Assembly (NCBI RefSeq): GCF_008086045.1
Contig: NZ_VSEY01000018.1
Location: 62,001 to 126,000 of the forward strand
Length of the DNA: 64,000 nucleotides
Direction: 5' to 3'
Origin: Nonomuraea sp. PA05
GTDB lineage: Bacteria > Actinomycetota > Actinomycetes > Streptosporangiales > Streptosporangiaceae
In this document: positions 16,503 to 24,497 of the stretch, in pieces
Layout of the letters: the number at the start of each line of letters is the position of its first letter
Position numbering within the stretch: position 1 is the first letter of the stretch
Made by a program: the position numbers and the translations under genes
The notes under the pieces: generated by a model
The model's input: the letters and a program-made list of their open reading frames with translations, nothing else
The model's database searches: none
Told to the model about the DNA's origin: nothing

Positions 16503-17966
16503 ATGGAAGGGGCCGGAACCCTGGAGCGCGGGCTGGCCGTGCTGCGCGCGCTGACCGCCGCCCCCCGGCGGCCCGTCCGGGCGACGGACCTGGTCCGCGC
16601 CACCGGCCTGGCCAGGTCCACCGTGGACCGCGTGCTCGGCACGCTCGCGCACCTCGGCTACGTACGGACGGAGGGCCGCGACGTGTCGCCCGCGCCGCGC
16701 CTGATGGAGCTGGGCGAGGCCTACCTGGCGGCCGGCGGCCTGCGTGACGCGCTCGCGCCCGCGGCCGGGCGGCTGGCGGACGAGCTGGACGAGTCCGTGT
16801 CGCTGGCCGTGCGGGACGGCGACGGGGTGCGCTTCGTCGTGCAGTGCACCCGGCGGCGCACCATGTCGGTCACCTTCCGGGTCGGCGACCTGCTGCCCGC
16901 CGACCGGTGCGCGGCCGGGCTGGCGCTGCTCGAACCGGAGGGATCCTGGGCCGAGGACGACCAGCTCATCGAGCCGGGGCTGATCGCGGTGGCCATGCCG
17001 GTACGCGACGCGCTGGGGCGGGCCGTGTGCGCGGTCAGCGTCGTCAGCCACACCAGCAGGCACACCGTGGCGGAGCTGCGCGAGCACTGCCTGGCCGGGC
17101 TGCGCAAGATCGTGGCGGAGATGGAGGCGACGCTGGCCGGCGCCCCGCCGATGCCGGCCGCGCCCGCCGGCGTCGATCGCTCGCGCGGCGCCAAGCAGGA
17201 GCTGGGCATGGGGTTCCTGCAGTCGCTGGCGCGCGGCCTGGCCGTCATGGTGGCGCTCGGCACGGCGCGCGGCGGCCTGACCCTCGCCGACTGCGCCAAG
17301 GTCACCGGCCTGCCCAGGGCGACGGTGCGCAGGGCGGTGCAGACGCTGGAGAGCCTCGGCTACGCGGGCGCCGGCGGAACGCGGTTCGCGCTGCTGCCGA
17401 GGGTGCTGGAGCTCGGGTACGCGCAGCTCTCCGGGCTGACGTTCGGCGAGGTCGTGCAGCCGCACCTGGCCGACCTGGTGGCGCGCGTGCGGGAGTCCGC
17501 GTCGGTGGCGGTGCTGTCGGGCGACGACGTCGTGTACGTGGCCAGGGTGCAGACGGTCAGCCTGATGAGCATCAACATCACGGTCGGCACCCGCTTCCCC
17601 GCGTACGCGACCTCCATGGGCCGGGTGCTGCTGGCCGAGCTGCCCGAGGAGCGGCTGGCCGCCATCGCGCCGAAACGCCTGTCGTCCAGGACCGTCACCT
17701 CGCCGCAAGAGCTGCGCGCCCTGCTGCGGCAGGCCGCCGCCGACGGGTACGCCCTGGTCGACCAGGAGCTGGAGGAGGGGGTGCGGTCCATCGCGGTGCC
17801 GGTCCGCGACCGATCGGGCCGCACGGTCGCGGCGGTGAACGTGGCCACCCACGCCGGCCGCGCCTCCAACGCCACGCTCCTGCGCGACGTCCTGCCCGCG
17901 CTGAGGGAGACGGCGGCGCGCATGGAGGCGGATCTCGTTCACGTGCACGCCGCGATCGGCGGCTGA
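16503..17966 (+). CDS. Tandem double IclR regulator of the pca operon (PcaR-like)
   Basis: 487 aa made of two IclR proteins in one chain. HTH 1 (about 1-60: RATDLVRATGLARSTVDRVLGTL) is followed by an effector domain of only ~130 residues. HTH 2 (about 237-300: LADCAKVTGLPRATVRRAVQTL) is followed by a full-length effector domain to the end. In the first effector domain, roughly 40 residues seem to be missing between CAAGLALLEPEG and IEPGLIAVAMPVRD. It sits divergently from pcaI with a GGAGGAGGAG ribosome site. By position and family it is the likely activator or repressor of the pathway. The two HTHs may bind two of the three adjacent half-sites (inference). Confidence 0.88.
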   Translation: MEGAGTLERGLAVLRALTAAPRRPVRATDLVRATGLARSTVDRVLGTLAHLGYVRTEGRDVSPAPRLMELGEAYLAAGGLRDALAPAAGRLADELDESVSLAVRDGDGVRFVVQCTRRRTMSVTFRVGDLLPADRCAAGLALLEPEGSWAEDDQLIEPGLIAVAMPVRDALGRAVCAVSVVSHTSRHTVAELREHCLAGLRKIVAEMEATLAGAPPMPAAPAGVDRSRGAKQELGMGFLQSLARGLAVMVALGTARGGLTLADCAKVTGLPRATVRRAVQTLESLGYAGAGGTRFALLPRVLELGYAQLSGLTFGEVVQPHLADLVARVRESASVAVLSGDDVVYVARVQTVSLMSINITVGTRFPAYATSMGRVLLAELPEERLAAIAPKRLSSRTVTSPQELRALLRQAAADGYALVDQELEEGVRSIAVPVRDRSGRTVAAVNVATHAGRASNATLLRDVLPALRETAARMEADLVHVHAAIGG

Positions 17967-17986
17967 TCGGTGGCTAGACTCCGGGC

Positions 17987-18946
17987 ATGAAGGCCGCAGT
18001 GCGCGCCAGATATGGCCCGCCGGAAGTGGTGAGCGTCTCAGAGGTCGGCATGCCGGCCGTCAAGGACGGCGATGTGCTCGTCAGGGTGCGAGCGACGACC
18101 GTCAACCGTACGGACTGCGCGATGCGGGCCGCCCAGCCGTTCATCTGGCGGTTCTTCACGGGGCTCGTCAGGCCGCACGTGCCCGTTCTCGGCACGGAGT
18201 TCGCGGGCGACGTCGAGGCGGTCGGCGACGGCGTCACCGCGTTCAAGCCGGGCGACAAGGTGTTCGGGTACAACGACCCGGGGTTCGGGGCGCACGCCGA
18301 ATACCTGGTGATCCAGCAGGGCCGTACGCTGGCGCCGCTGCCGGAGGGGCTGACGTACGAGGAGGCCGTGCCCGGCACGGAGGGCGCGCACTACGCGCTG
18401 TCGCTGATCACGTCGGCGAAGGTGCGCGCCGGGCAGGACGTACTCGTGTACGGCGCCACCGGGGCCATCGGGTCGGCGGCCGTGCAACTGCTGAAAGACG
18501 CCGGCGCGAACGTCACCGCCGTCTGCGGCACCAAACACCTCGACCTGGTCAGCCGGCTCGGCGCGGACAAGGTGGTCGACTACACGGCCACGGACTTCAC
18601 GGCGGACGAGCAGCGCTACGACGTCGTCATCGACGCGGTGGGCAAGAGCACGTTCGGGCGGTGCCGGCGGCTGCTGAAGCCGCGCGGCGGCTACATCGCC
18701 TCCGACGTGGGGCCGTTATGGCAGAACCTGGCGCTGACGGCCGTCACCCCGCTGTTCGGCGGCCGGCGGGTCCGCTTCCCCTATCCCCGGCATGACGCGG
18801 AGATGGCGCGGCGCCTGGCGGGGCTGATGGAGTCCGGGGCGTTCCGGCCCGTCATCGACCGGCACTATCCGCTGGACGAGATCGTGGACGCCTACCGTTA
18901 CGTCGAGACGGGCCAGAAGACGGGGAACGTGGTGATCACCATCTGA
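17987..18946 (+). CDS. MDR-superfamily NAD(P)H quinone/alkene reductase
   Basis: 319 aa. The N-terminal GroES-like domain contains GTEFAGDVEAVGDGV and KPGDKVFGYND, and the Rossmann motif YGATGAIGSAAVQLL covers about 155-169. No zinc ligands are present, which places it with the quinone-oxidoreductase/zeta-crystallin-like enzymes rather than zinc alcohol dehydrogenases. It starts 21 bp after the IclR regulator and may be co-transcribed with it. Its substrate is unknown, and no pathway link is visible. Confidence 0.85.
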   Translation: MKAAVRARYGPPEVVSVSEVGMPAVKDGDVLVRVRATTVNRTDCAMRAAQPFIWRFFTGLVRPHVPVLGTEFAGDVEAVGDGVTAFKPGDKVFGYNDPGFGAHAEYLVIQQGRTLAPLPEGLTYEEAVPGTEGAHYALSLITSAKVRAGQDVLVYGATGAIGSAAVQLLKDAGANVTAVCGTKHLDLVSRLGADKVVDYTATDFTADEQRYDVVIDAVGKSTFGRCRRLLKPRGGYIASDVGPLWQNLALTAVTPLFGGRRVRFPYPRHDAEMARRLAGLMESGAFRPVIDRHYPLDEIVDAYRYVETGQKTGNVVITI

Positions 18947-18966
18947 CGTCCTCTCATGACGCCCTC

Positions 18967-19779
18967 TCATGACGCCAGGGCCGTGACGGCGGTGGCCAGG
19001 TACAGGCAGCCGCCGATCGCCACGGCGACGCCCGCCAGCGCGGGCGTCCAGGCCGCGACCGATCGCAGCAGGCGCACGCGAGGCGCGTGACTGCTCAGCA
19101 CCGCCGCGCCCCGCACCGTCACGACGCCGACGGCGGTCAGCGTGACGGCCATCCCGGCGCCGAACGCCAGCACCAGCACGACCGCGTCCAGGGACCGGCC
19201 GGTGAGCAGGCCGCTGACCAGCATGATGAACGCCGACGGCGACGGGACCAGCCCGCCGGAGAGCGCCAGCGCGGTGAGCCCGCGCGCCGACCACGGGTCA
19301 TCCATCTGCCCGTGCCCATGCCCATGCCCATGCCCATGCCCGTGACCGTGACCGTGACCGTGCCCGTGCCCGTGACCGTGCCCGTGACCATGCGAGTGCG
19401 CGTGCGTCCTGCGGTTGCGGAAGTGCCGATACGTCAGGTGCGCCCCCACGCCGATCACCACCACCCCCGCCACCACCTGCAGCCACGCCGTGACGGCCTC
19501 GGTGCCGACGGCCGCCGCGCTGCTCAGCCCGACCCACGCCAGCGCGAGCGCCAGCACCGACACCGTGTGCATCAGCGCCACGACCACCCCCAGCCGCAGC
19601 GCGTCGCGGTACCGCCCGTGCGTGCCGATCAGGTACGCGGCCGTCACGCTCTTGCCGTGCCCCGGCGCGACCGCGTGCAGCGCGCCCACCCCGAGCGCGA
19701 CGACCAGCGCGAGCCAGAACGCGCCCGCCCCGTCGAACAGCCCGATCAGGTAGTTGTCGGGTCCGGTGATGCCGTTCAT
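18967..19779 (-). CDS. NicO/RcnA-like nickel/cobalt exporter with His-Gly loop
   Basis: A 270-aa integral membrane protein with about six helices. VALGVGALHAVAPGHGKSVTAAYLIG carries the HX5GH-type signature near the N-terminus of the NicO (RcnA) family. The central cytoplasmic loop has an uninterrupted run of about 14 His-Gly pairs after THAHSHG, a likely metal buffer or sensor. The second half has GGLVPSPSAFIMLVSGLL and a matching closing helix. It is translated from an ATGA overlap with a secreted partner, so the two likely form a metal export pair. Nickel or cobalt is the family expectation. The specificity is not shown by the sequence. Confidence 0.85.
   Translation of the reverse strand: MNGITGPDNYLIGLFDGAGAFWLALVVALGVGALHAVAPGHGKSVTAAYLIGTHGRYRDALRLGVVVALMHTVSVLALALAWVGLSSAAAVGTEAVTAWLQVVAGVVVIGVGAHLTYRHFRNRRTHAHSHGHGHGHGHGHGHGHGHGHGHGHGHGHGQMDDPWSARGLTALALSGGLVPSPSAFIMLVSGLLTGRSLDAVVLVLAFGAGMAVTLTAVGVVTVRGAAVLSSHAPRVRLLRSVAAWTPALAGVAVAIGGCLYLATAVTALAS
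19306..19394. repeat. Hexanucleotide repeat encoding (His-Gly)n
   Basis: About fourteen copies of a 6-bp unit (TGCCCA, TGCCCG or TGACCG on this strand) in a row. They encode the His-Gly loop of the exporter. The near-identical units make the tract prone to slip-strand length changes in multiples of two residues, without frameshift. Confidence 0.8.
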
Positions 19780-20510
19780 GCGGGCACGTCCGAGGAGCGC
19801 CGGCGGCGCAGGAGGAGGGCGGCCAGCACGCCGAGCACGGCCACCAGCGCGACGGCCGGCACCAGCAGTGAGGTGCCGCCGGTCGCCGACGGGTCGAAGC
19901 GCAGCCTGCGGGTGTCGGCCTCCGCCGTGAGCAGCGCCTTGGCGGGCTCGGCGGGCGTCTCGGCGGTGAGCATCGTGCGGTACGCCTCGTGCAGGTCCGT
20001 CAGCGCGCCGACGCGCACGTCCACGTCCACGACCGGGTCCGGGCACTCGAAGCTGAAGCGGGCGCCCTCGGCGAGCAGCCGCTCCAGCGGGGCGAGCTCC
20101 GCCGCGCAGGGACGGCCCGCCTGGGTGACGCCGACGTGGGCCAGCAGGTAGTCGCGGACCGCGGCGGAGCCTGCCAGCTTCTGCTCGCCCGTCATCGAGG
20201 TGTCGGCGGCTGTGTTGCCGACGGGTGGGTCGAACGCGCCGACCGAGCGGCCGAGCGCCACCCAGTCGTCCTCGGCGGGCAGCCAGGCGAGGGTCACCCG
20301 GTTGCCGTCGGCGCCGATCTTGGCCGTGGACGGCGGGCCGAAGGGGTGCGCCGAGGCCGCGCGCGCGGGCGCCGGGGTCACGGCGCCGGTGACGAGCAGC
20401 ACGGTGACGAGCAGCACAGTGACGAGCAGCACGGTGACGGACAGCGCGGTCAAGGACAGCGCGGTGATGAGCGGCACGCGCAGGCGGCGTGCCGAGAGGG
20501 GGAAGGTCAA
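19776..20510 (-). CDS. Exported, membrane-anchored partner of the NicO exporter
   Basis: 244 aa from TTG 20510, which has AGGAG seven bases upstream; no ATG is well placed. The N-terminus is a long hydrophobic signal (repeated VTVLLVT units) cleaved after PARA. The extracellular part follows, starting SAHPFGPP. The C-terminus has one membrane helix (LLVPAVALVAVLGVLAALLL) and an RRRR stop-transfer. This is the layout of an outward-facing domain paired with a metal exporter, like the secreted DUF1007-type partners of proteobacterial NicO proteins, though the similarity is only in arrangement. Its stop overlaps the exporter start. Confidence 0.7.
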   Translation of the reverse strand: MTFPLSARRLRVPLITALSLTALSVTVLLVTVLLVTVLLVTGAVTPAPARAASAHPFGPPSTAKIGADGNRVTLAWLPAEDDWVALGRSVGAFDPPVGNTAADTSMTGEQKLAGSAAVRDYLLAHVGVTQAGRPCAAELAPLERLLAEGARFSFECPDPVVDVDVRVGALTDLHEAYRTMLTAETPAEPAKALLTAEADTRRLRFDPSATGGTSLLVPAVALVAVLGVLAALLLRRRRSSDVPA

Positions 20511-20531
20511 GGGGAGACTCCTGTGCTGAAA

Positions 20532-20564
20532 CCCGGGTGGGGCCGGGACAGCGCCCCACCCGGG
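20532..20564 (-). terminator. Strong terminator hairpin of the phosphoesterase gene
   Basis: Perfect 12-bp arms CCCGGGTGGGGC and GCCCCACCCGGG around a 9-nt loop, placed 5 bp after the stop of the minus-strand phosphoesterase and just before the ribosome site of the next gene. On the minus strand it is followed by a short TTT. Confidence 0.8.
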
Positions 20565-20569
20565 GTGAA

Positions 20570-22228
20570 TCACTTGGTCACGGTGACGGCAGGGCTGGTG
20601 ATCTTCTGGTTCTGGCTGTCCAGATACACCTCGTACACCCCGCCCTTCCTCACCAGCGCGGGCACCCGGACGGTCTCCTCGACCCGGCCCAGCTCATCGG
20701 CCTTCTCGTAGCCGATCAGCGTGCCGTTGCGCCCGTGGCGAGCCGTGTCGTCGCCCCTCTCGCGCCACCAGATCGCGACCTTCTCCCCCGGGTCGTACCC
20801 GTAGGCGCCGACCTTCACGGTCTCCAGCCGCCGCACCGACGTCTTGTCCACGGTGGCCTGCTCGCCGACGGTGTTCTCCGGGGTGCGCAGGTCGTTGACG
20901 GTGCGCTCGCCCTGCTTGTTCTTCCGGATCACGAACCCGTCGTGGTGCTCGCCGTTGGCGTAGCGGGCCTCGAACGTGACGGTGTCGGCGGTGACGTCGA
21001 TGAGCTGGTAGAGCTGGGTGTTCTGGGCGGTGCTGCGCACCTCGGCGCCGTTGCCCGTCCAGTTCTCGCCGCCGTTGAGCGCGTACATCTTGCCGCCGGA
21101 GACGGACACGACGTAGGCGACGCCGTTGTGCACGGTCGCCGACTTGCGCGCCGAGACCGGGTTGCCGCGCCCGTAGGAGTGGTCGTGGCCCTGAAGCACC
21201 AGGTCCACGCCGTACTTCTCGAACAGCGGCGCCCACTGGGCGCGGACGTTCGGGTTGTTGCGGGTGCCCGTGGTCGAGTAGACGGGGTGGTGGAAGGTCA
21301 CCACGGTCCACTTGTTCGGGTTGTCCTTGAGCAGGTTCTCCAGCCACGCCGTCTGGGCGGCCATCAGGGTGGCGTTGCTCTGGTAGTTGGTGTCCAGGCC
21401 GATGAAGCGGACGCCCTGGTAGTCGAGGGTGTAGGCGGTCTGCTTCAGCTCGGCGTTACCGGGTCCGTTGTCCGGATACGGGAACTGCGGCCGCCAGAAC
21501 GTGGACAGGCCGCCGCTGTACTCGTGGTTGCCCGGCACCGAGATGTTGTTGACCTGGCCGTCGATGAAGCCGCCTGCCTTGAACCACTGGCCCCACTGCT
21601 CCTCGCTGTTGGCGGAGTCGATGAGGTCGCCGGCGTTGACGATCGCCTTGGCCTGCGGCCGGTCGGCGAACGCCTGGCGGAAGACGCGCGGCACGGCGGA
21701 GTCGAGGTAGTTCTGCGCGTCGCCGTAGTAGATGAACGAGAACGGCTCGAAGCCCGCCGCGGCGGTGGTGAAGTCGGTCCACGCGCTCCAGTTCGTGCCG
21801 TCGCCGACCCGGTAGGTGTAGCGGGTGTTCGGCTGGAGGCCGGTGAACTCGGCGGTGTGGTACGTGGAGGCGTACCCGAGCGTGGTGTTGACCGGGGTGC
21901 TGGCCAGCGCCTGGACGGTGGTGACGGCGCCCGCGGCCGGCTTGACGTCGCCGAGCGCGCGCGGCGCCACCAGGAGCTGCGCCTGGGCGACGTCGGCGGC
22001 GGCCTCGGCGCGCCACGACACGCGCTGGCTGGTGGCCGGCGTGGTGGTGGGGATGAGGATGACGCGGTCGGGGATGGGGGTCGGCTTGTGGACCTCGGCG
22101 GCCGGGTAGACGGGCGGCGCCGCCGCGCCGACGGCCGCGGGGCCGAAGGCTAACCCGCCGACCAGCAGCACGCCGGCGCCGGCCGCCGCGAGCTTCGTCT
22201 GCCGTGAGCCGGGGAACCGCGGCTTCAT
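20570..22228 (-). CDS. Secreted purple-acid-phosphatase-type metallophosphoesterase
   Basis: 552 aa from ATG 22228. It has a signal peptide with a long hydrophobic core (LAAAGAGVLLVGGLAFGPAAVGA) and then a fibronectin-like N-terminal domain (NTTLGYASTYHTAEFTGLQPNTRYTYRVG). The dimetal phosphatase core follows, with motifs in order YGDAQ, NAGDLIDS, PGNHEY, FHHPVY and QGHDHSYGR, which supply the metal ligands. The last ~100 residues form an extra beta domain. It probably scavenges phosphate from organic phosphates outside the cell. A strong terminator follows. No PHO box was recognised by eye upstream. Confidence 0.9.
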   Translation of the reverse strand: MKPRFPGSRQTKLAAAGAGVLLVGGLAFGPAAVGAAAPPVYPAAEVHKPTPIPDRVILIPTTTPATSQRVSWRAEAAADVAQAQLLVAPRALGDVKPAAGAVTTVQALASTPVNTTLGYASTYHTAEFTGLQPNTRYTYRVGDGTNWSAWTDFTTAAAGFEPFSFIYYGDAQNYLDSAVPRVFRQAFADRPQAKAIVNAGDLIDSANSEEQWGQWFKAGGFIDGQVNNISVPGNHEYSGGLSTFWRPQFPYPDNGPGNAELKQTAYTLDYQGVRFIGLDTNYQSNATLMAAQTAWLENLLKDNPNKWTVVTFHHPVYSTTGTRNNPNVRAQWAPLFEKYGVDLVLQGHDHSYGRGNPVSARKSATVHNGVAYVVSVSGGKMYALNGGENWTGNGAEVRSTAQNTQLYQLIDVTADTVTFEARYANGEHHDGFVIRKNKQGERTVNDLRTPENTVGEQATVDKTSVRRLETVKVGAYGYDPGEKVAIWWRERGDDTARHGRNGTLIGYEKADELGRVEETVRVPALVRKGGVYEVYLDSQNQKITSPAVTVTK

Positions 22229-22463
22229 GGGCTGATTCACTTCTTGTTCACTCCATCGACAAGCGGTACTCGCCCATCCGCGAGCGCGAGATGGGCGCCA
22301 GCGCATTCACCCAGGCATCGCTGACGCTCATCTGTCCCAAGACTGTCCGCGAGATGAATTCACGATCGGAAATGCGGCCGTCATCGGCCGTTGGCCCGCC
22401 GTTTCCCGCCTGCCGCCTACGATCGCCGGCGGATGATCGTGCGCGTGAGCGGGAGGTGAACGG

Positions 22464-22925
22464 ATGGCGGCGACCCGCCGCTGGAGTCTGCTGCCCGCCG
22501 TGGCCGCGCTCGGCACGCTGTTCGTGGTGCCGCCCGCGCAGCCGGTGACCAAGACGGACGCGTTCATCACCGCGGAGACGACCGGGATCCTGCTGATCGA
22601 GGGCGGCGAGTGCTTCAGCGACCCGGCGTACTCGCAGGGGGCGGGCGAGCGGACCGTGGTCTACACGCCGTGCGCCGACGGGGCCGACAACCAGTCGTAC
22701 GGCTTCACCCACGCCCCCGACGGCCCGTACGACCGGGCGGCGCTGTCGGCGTTCGCCTGGCGGAGCTGCGGCGAGCGCTACGCCGAGCTGTGGGGGCGGG
22801 AGCGCGCCGACCTGCCCTACTACCCGATCATGCCGACCGTCGAGACGTGGGCGGACGGCGACCGCGACGTCATGTGCGCCGTCTACCGCCGCACCGGACG
22901 CCTCACGGGGTCGGTGTTGCCCTGA
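22464..22925 (+). CDS. Secreted septum-formation-family protein
   Basis: 153 aa with an N-terminal signal or anchor (RRWSLLPAVAALGTLFVVPPA). The mature part has Cys residues in GGECF, YTPCADG, WRSCGERY and DVMCAVYR. The ending YYPIMPTVETWADGDRDVMCAVYR is a characteristic C-terminal pattern of the actinobacterial septum_form family (PF13845). The biochemical role of the family is unclear despite the name. It has a GGAGG ribosome site and stands alone between divergent or spaced genes. Confidence 0.7.
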   Translation: MAATRRWSLLPAVAALGTLFVVPPAQPVTKTDAFITAETTGILLIEGGECFSDPAYSQGAGERTVVYTPCADGADNQSYGFTHAPDGPYDRAALSAFAWRSCGERYAELWGRERADLPYYPIMPTVETWADGDRDVMCAVYRRTGRLTGSVLP

Positions 22926-22997
22926 CCAGCCATTCTTGACCTCTCCTTATCCGGCCATATGGGGATAAAGGCGATGTTCGGTACTAGCGTTGCGCAT

Positions 22998-23489
22998 ATG
23001 ACCTCGGAGGTAGCGACCGAGCTCACGGTCAACGGTCAGGACGTCCGCCTGGATCTGGACCCGCGGGAGTCGCTGCTCGACGTCCTGCGCGAGCGGCTGG
23101 GTCTGACCGGGGCGAAGAAGGGCTGTGATCACGGGCAGTGCGGGGCCTGCACGGTTCACGTGGACGGGCGGCGCGTCGTGTCCTGCCTGCTCCCCGCCGT
23201 GCAGGCGCATCGCCGGTCGGTGCGGACGATCGAGGGGGTGGCGGGGGCCGACGGCGGGCTGCATCCGCTCCAGCAGGCGTTCGTGGATCACGACGCCCTC
23301 CAGTGCGGTTATTGCACGCCCGGACAGGTGATGTCGGGGCTGGCCTGCGTCGCCGAGGGCAACGCCGGTGACGACGACGAGATCCGCGAGCACATGAGCG
23401 GGAACCTGTGCCGATGCGGCGCGTACACGGGCATCCTGGCCGCGATCCGCGCCGCCGCCGGACGTGCCGCCGGACGGCCGGGGGGTTGA
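22998..23489 (+). CDS. Molybdenum hydroxylase, 2Fe-2S subunit (PaoA/YagT-like)
   Basis: The 163-aa small electron-transfer subunit of an aldehyde/xanthine oxidoreductase. The plant-type 2Fe-2S ligands are Cys43, 48, 51 and 63 (CDHGQCGAC...SC). The second cluster uses Cys103, 106, 138 and 140 (CGYC...CRC). The first of a three-gene operon. I chose the ATG at 22998, because the upstream start at 22959 would only add unconserved residues. There is no Tat signal, so the enzyme is cytoplasmic. A likely promoter (TTGACC, then GATAAA or TACTAG) lies in the 70 bp before it. Confidence 0.92.
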   Translation: MTSEVATELTVNGQDVRLDLDPRESLLDVLRERLGLTGAKKGCDHGQCGACTVHVDGRRVVSCLLPAVQAHRRSVRTIEGVAGADGGLHPLQQAFVDHDALQCGYCTPGQVMSGLACVAEGNAGDDDEIREHMSGNLCRCGAYTGILAAIRAAAGRAAGRPGG

Positions 23490-23492
23490 GGC

Positions 23493-24497
23493 GTGCGCCC
23501 GTTCTCCTACACGGCGCCGGCCACCCTGGACGAGGCCGTCCGCGCCCTGTCCGAGTCCGGCCCCGGCACCAGGCTGCTGGCCGGCGGCACCACCCTGTAC
23601 GACCTCATGAAACTGGACATCGAGACCCCGCGCGCCGTCGTGGACATCCGCGCGCTTCCCGAGCTGACCGGCATCGACACGGCCGGATCGAGGGAGCTGT
23701 CGTTCGGCGCCGGCGCGCTGATGGCCGACGTGGCGGCCGACCCGATGCTCCGCCGCGACTACCCGGCGCTCACGGAATCCCTGGCCAAGGCCGCCTCCCA
23801 GCAGTTGCGCAACATGGCCACCGTGGGCGGCAACCTGCTCCAGCGCACCCGCTGCGCCTACTTCCGCGGCGGCCCCGCGTTCCCGTGCAACAAGCGGCGG
23901 CCCGGCAGCGGCTGCGCGGCGATCGGCGGCCTGGACCGGGGGCACGCCCTGCTCGGCGGCAGCGACGCGTGCATCGCCACCTATCCGGGTGACTGGGCGG
24001 TCGCGCTGATCGCCTTCGACGCCGAGGTGGACGTGACGGGGCCGCGCGGCCCGCGCACGCTGCCCCTCGCCGCCCTGCACGTCGAGCCAGGGGACAGGCC
24101 GGACCAGGAGCACACGCTGGCCTGGGACGAGATCATCACCCGCATCCGCGTGCCGGTCACCGCCGCCGGCCGCGGATCGACCTATCACAAGGTCAGGGAC
24201 CGGGAGTCGTACGCGTTCGCGCTCGCCTCGGCGGCGGTGGCCGTCGCGCTGGGCGAGGGCGGGACGGTGCGGGAGTGCCGCGTCGCCGTGGGCGGCGTCG
24301 CCACCCGGCCCTGGCGCTGCCACTCCGCCGAACGGGAGCTGGTGGGGGCGGTGCTGGACAGGCGCAGCGCGCGGCGGGCCGGGGAGTCCGCGTTCGCCGG
24401 CGCGCGCCCGGGCGCGCACAACGCGTTCCGGATCGAGCTGGGCGTCCGCACCGTCGCCGAGGCGCTGCGGATCGCCGGAGAGCGGGCCGAGCGATGA
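23493..24497 (+). CDS. Molybdenum hydroxylase, FAD subunit (PaoB/YagS-like)
   Basis: 334 aa from GTG 23493. The FAD motif LLAGGTTLYDLMK and the second FAD loop QQLRNMATVGGNLLQRTRC are typical of the medium subunit. A four-Cys region (RCAYFRGG, PCNKRRPGSGCAA) matches the extra 4Fe-4S cluster found in the PaoABC-type aldehyde oxidoreductases. It passes electrons from the 2Fe-2S centres to FAD. It starts 3 bp after the previous gene and overlaps the next by ATGA. Confidence 0.92.
   Translation: MRPFSYTAPATLDEAVRALSESGPGTRLLAGGTTLYDLMKLDIETPRAVVDIRALPELTGIDTAGSRELSFGAGALMADVAADPMLRRDYPALTESLAKAASQQLRNMATVGGNLLQRTRCAYFRGGPAFPCNKRRPGSGCAAIGGLDRGHALLGGSDACIATYPGDWAVALIAFDAEVDVTGPRGPRTLPLAALHVEPGDRPDQEHTLAWDEIITRIRVPVTAAGRGSTYHKVRDRESYAFALASAAVAVALGEGGTVRECRVAVGGVATRPWRCHSAERELVGAVLDRRSARRAGESAFAGARPGAHNAFRIELGVRTVAEALRIAGERAER

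Noticed and set aside
14973..17948. A 991-codon open frame on the minus strand across pcaJ, pcaI and the IclR gene
   Set aside because: Only its end is real (pcaJ from ATG 15602). The rest runs in the wrong frame through pcaI and antisense to the IclR regulator.
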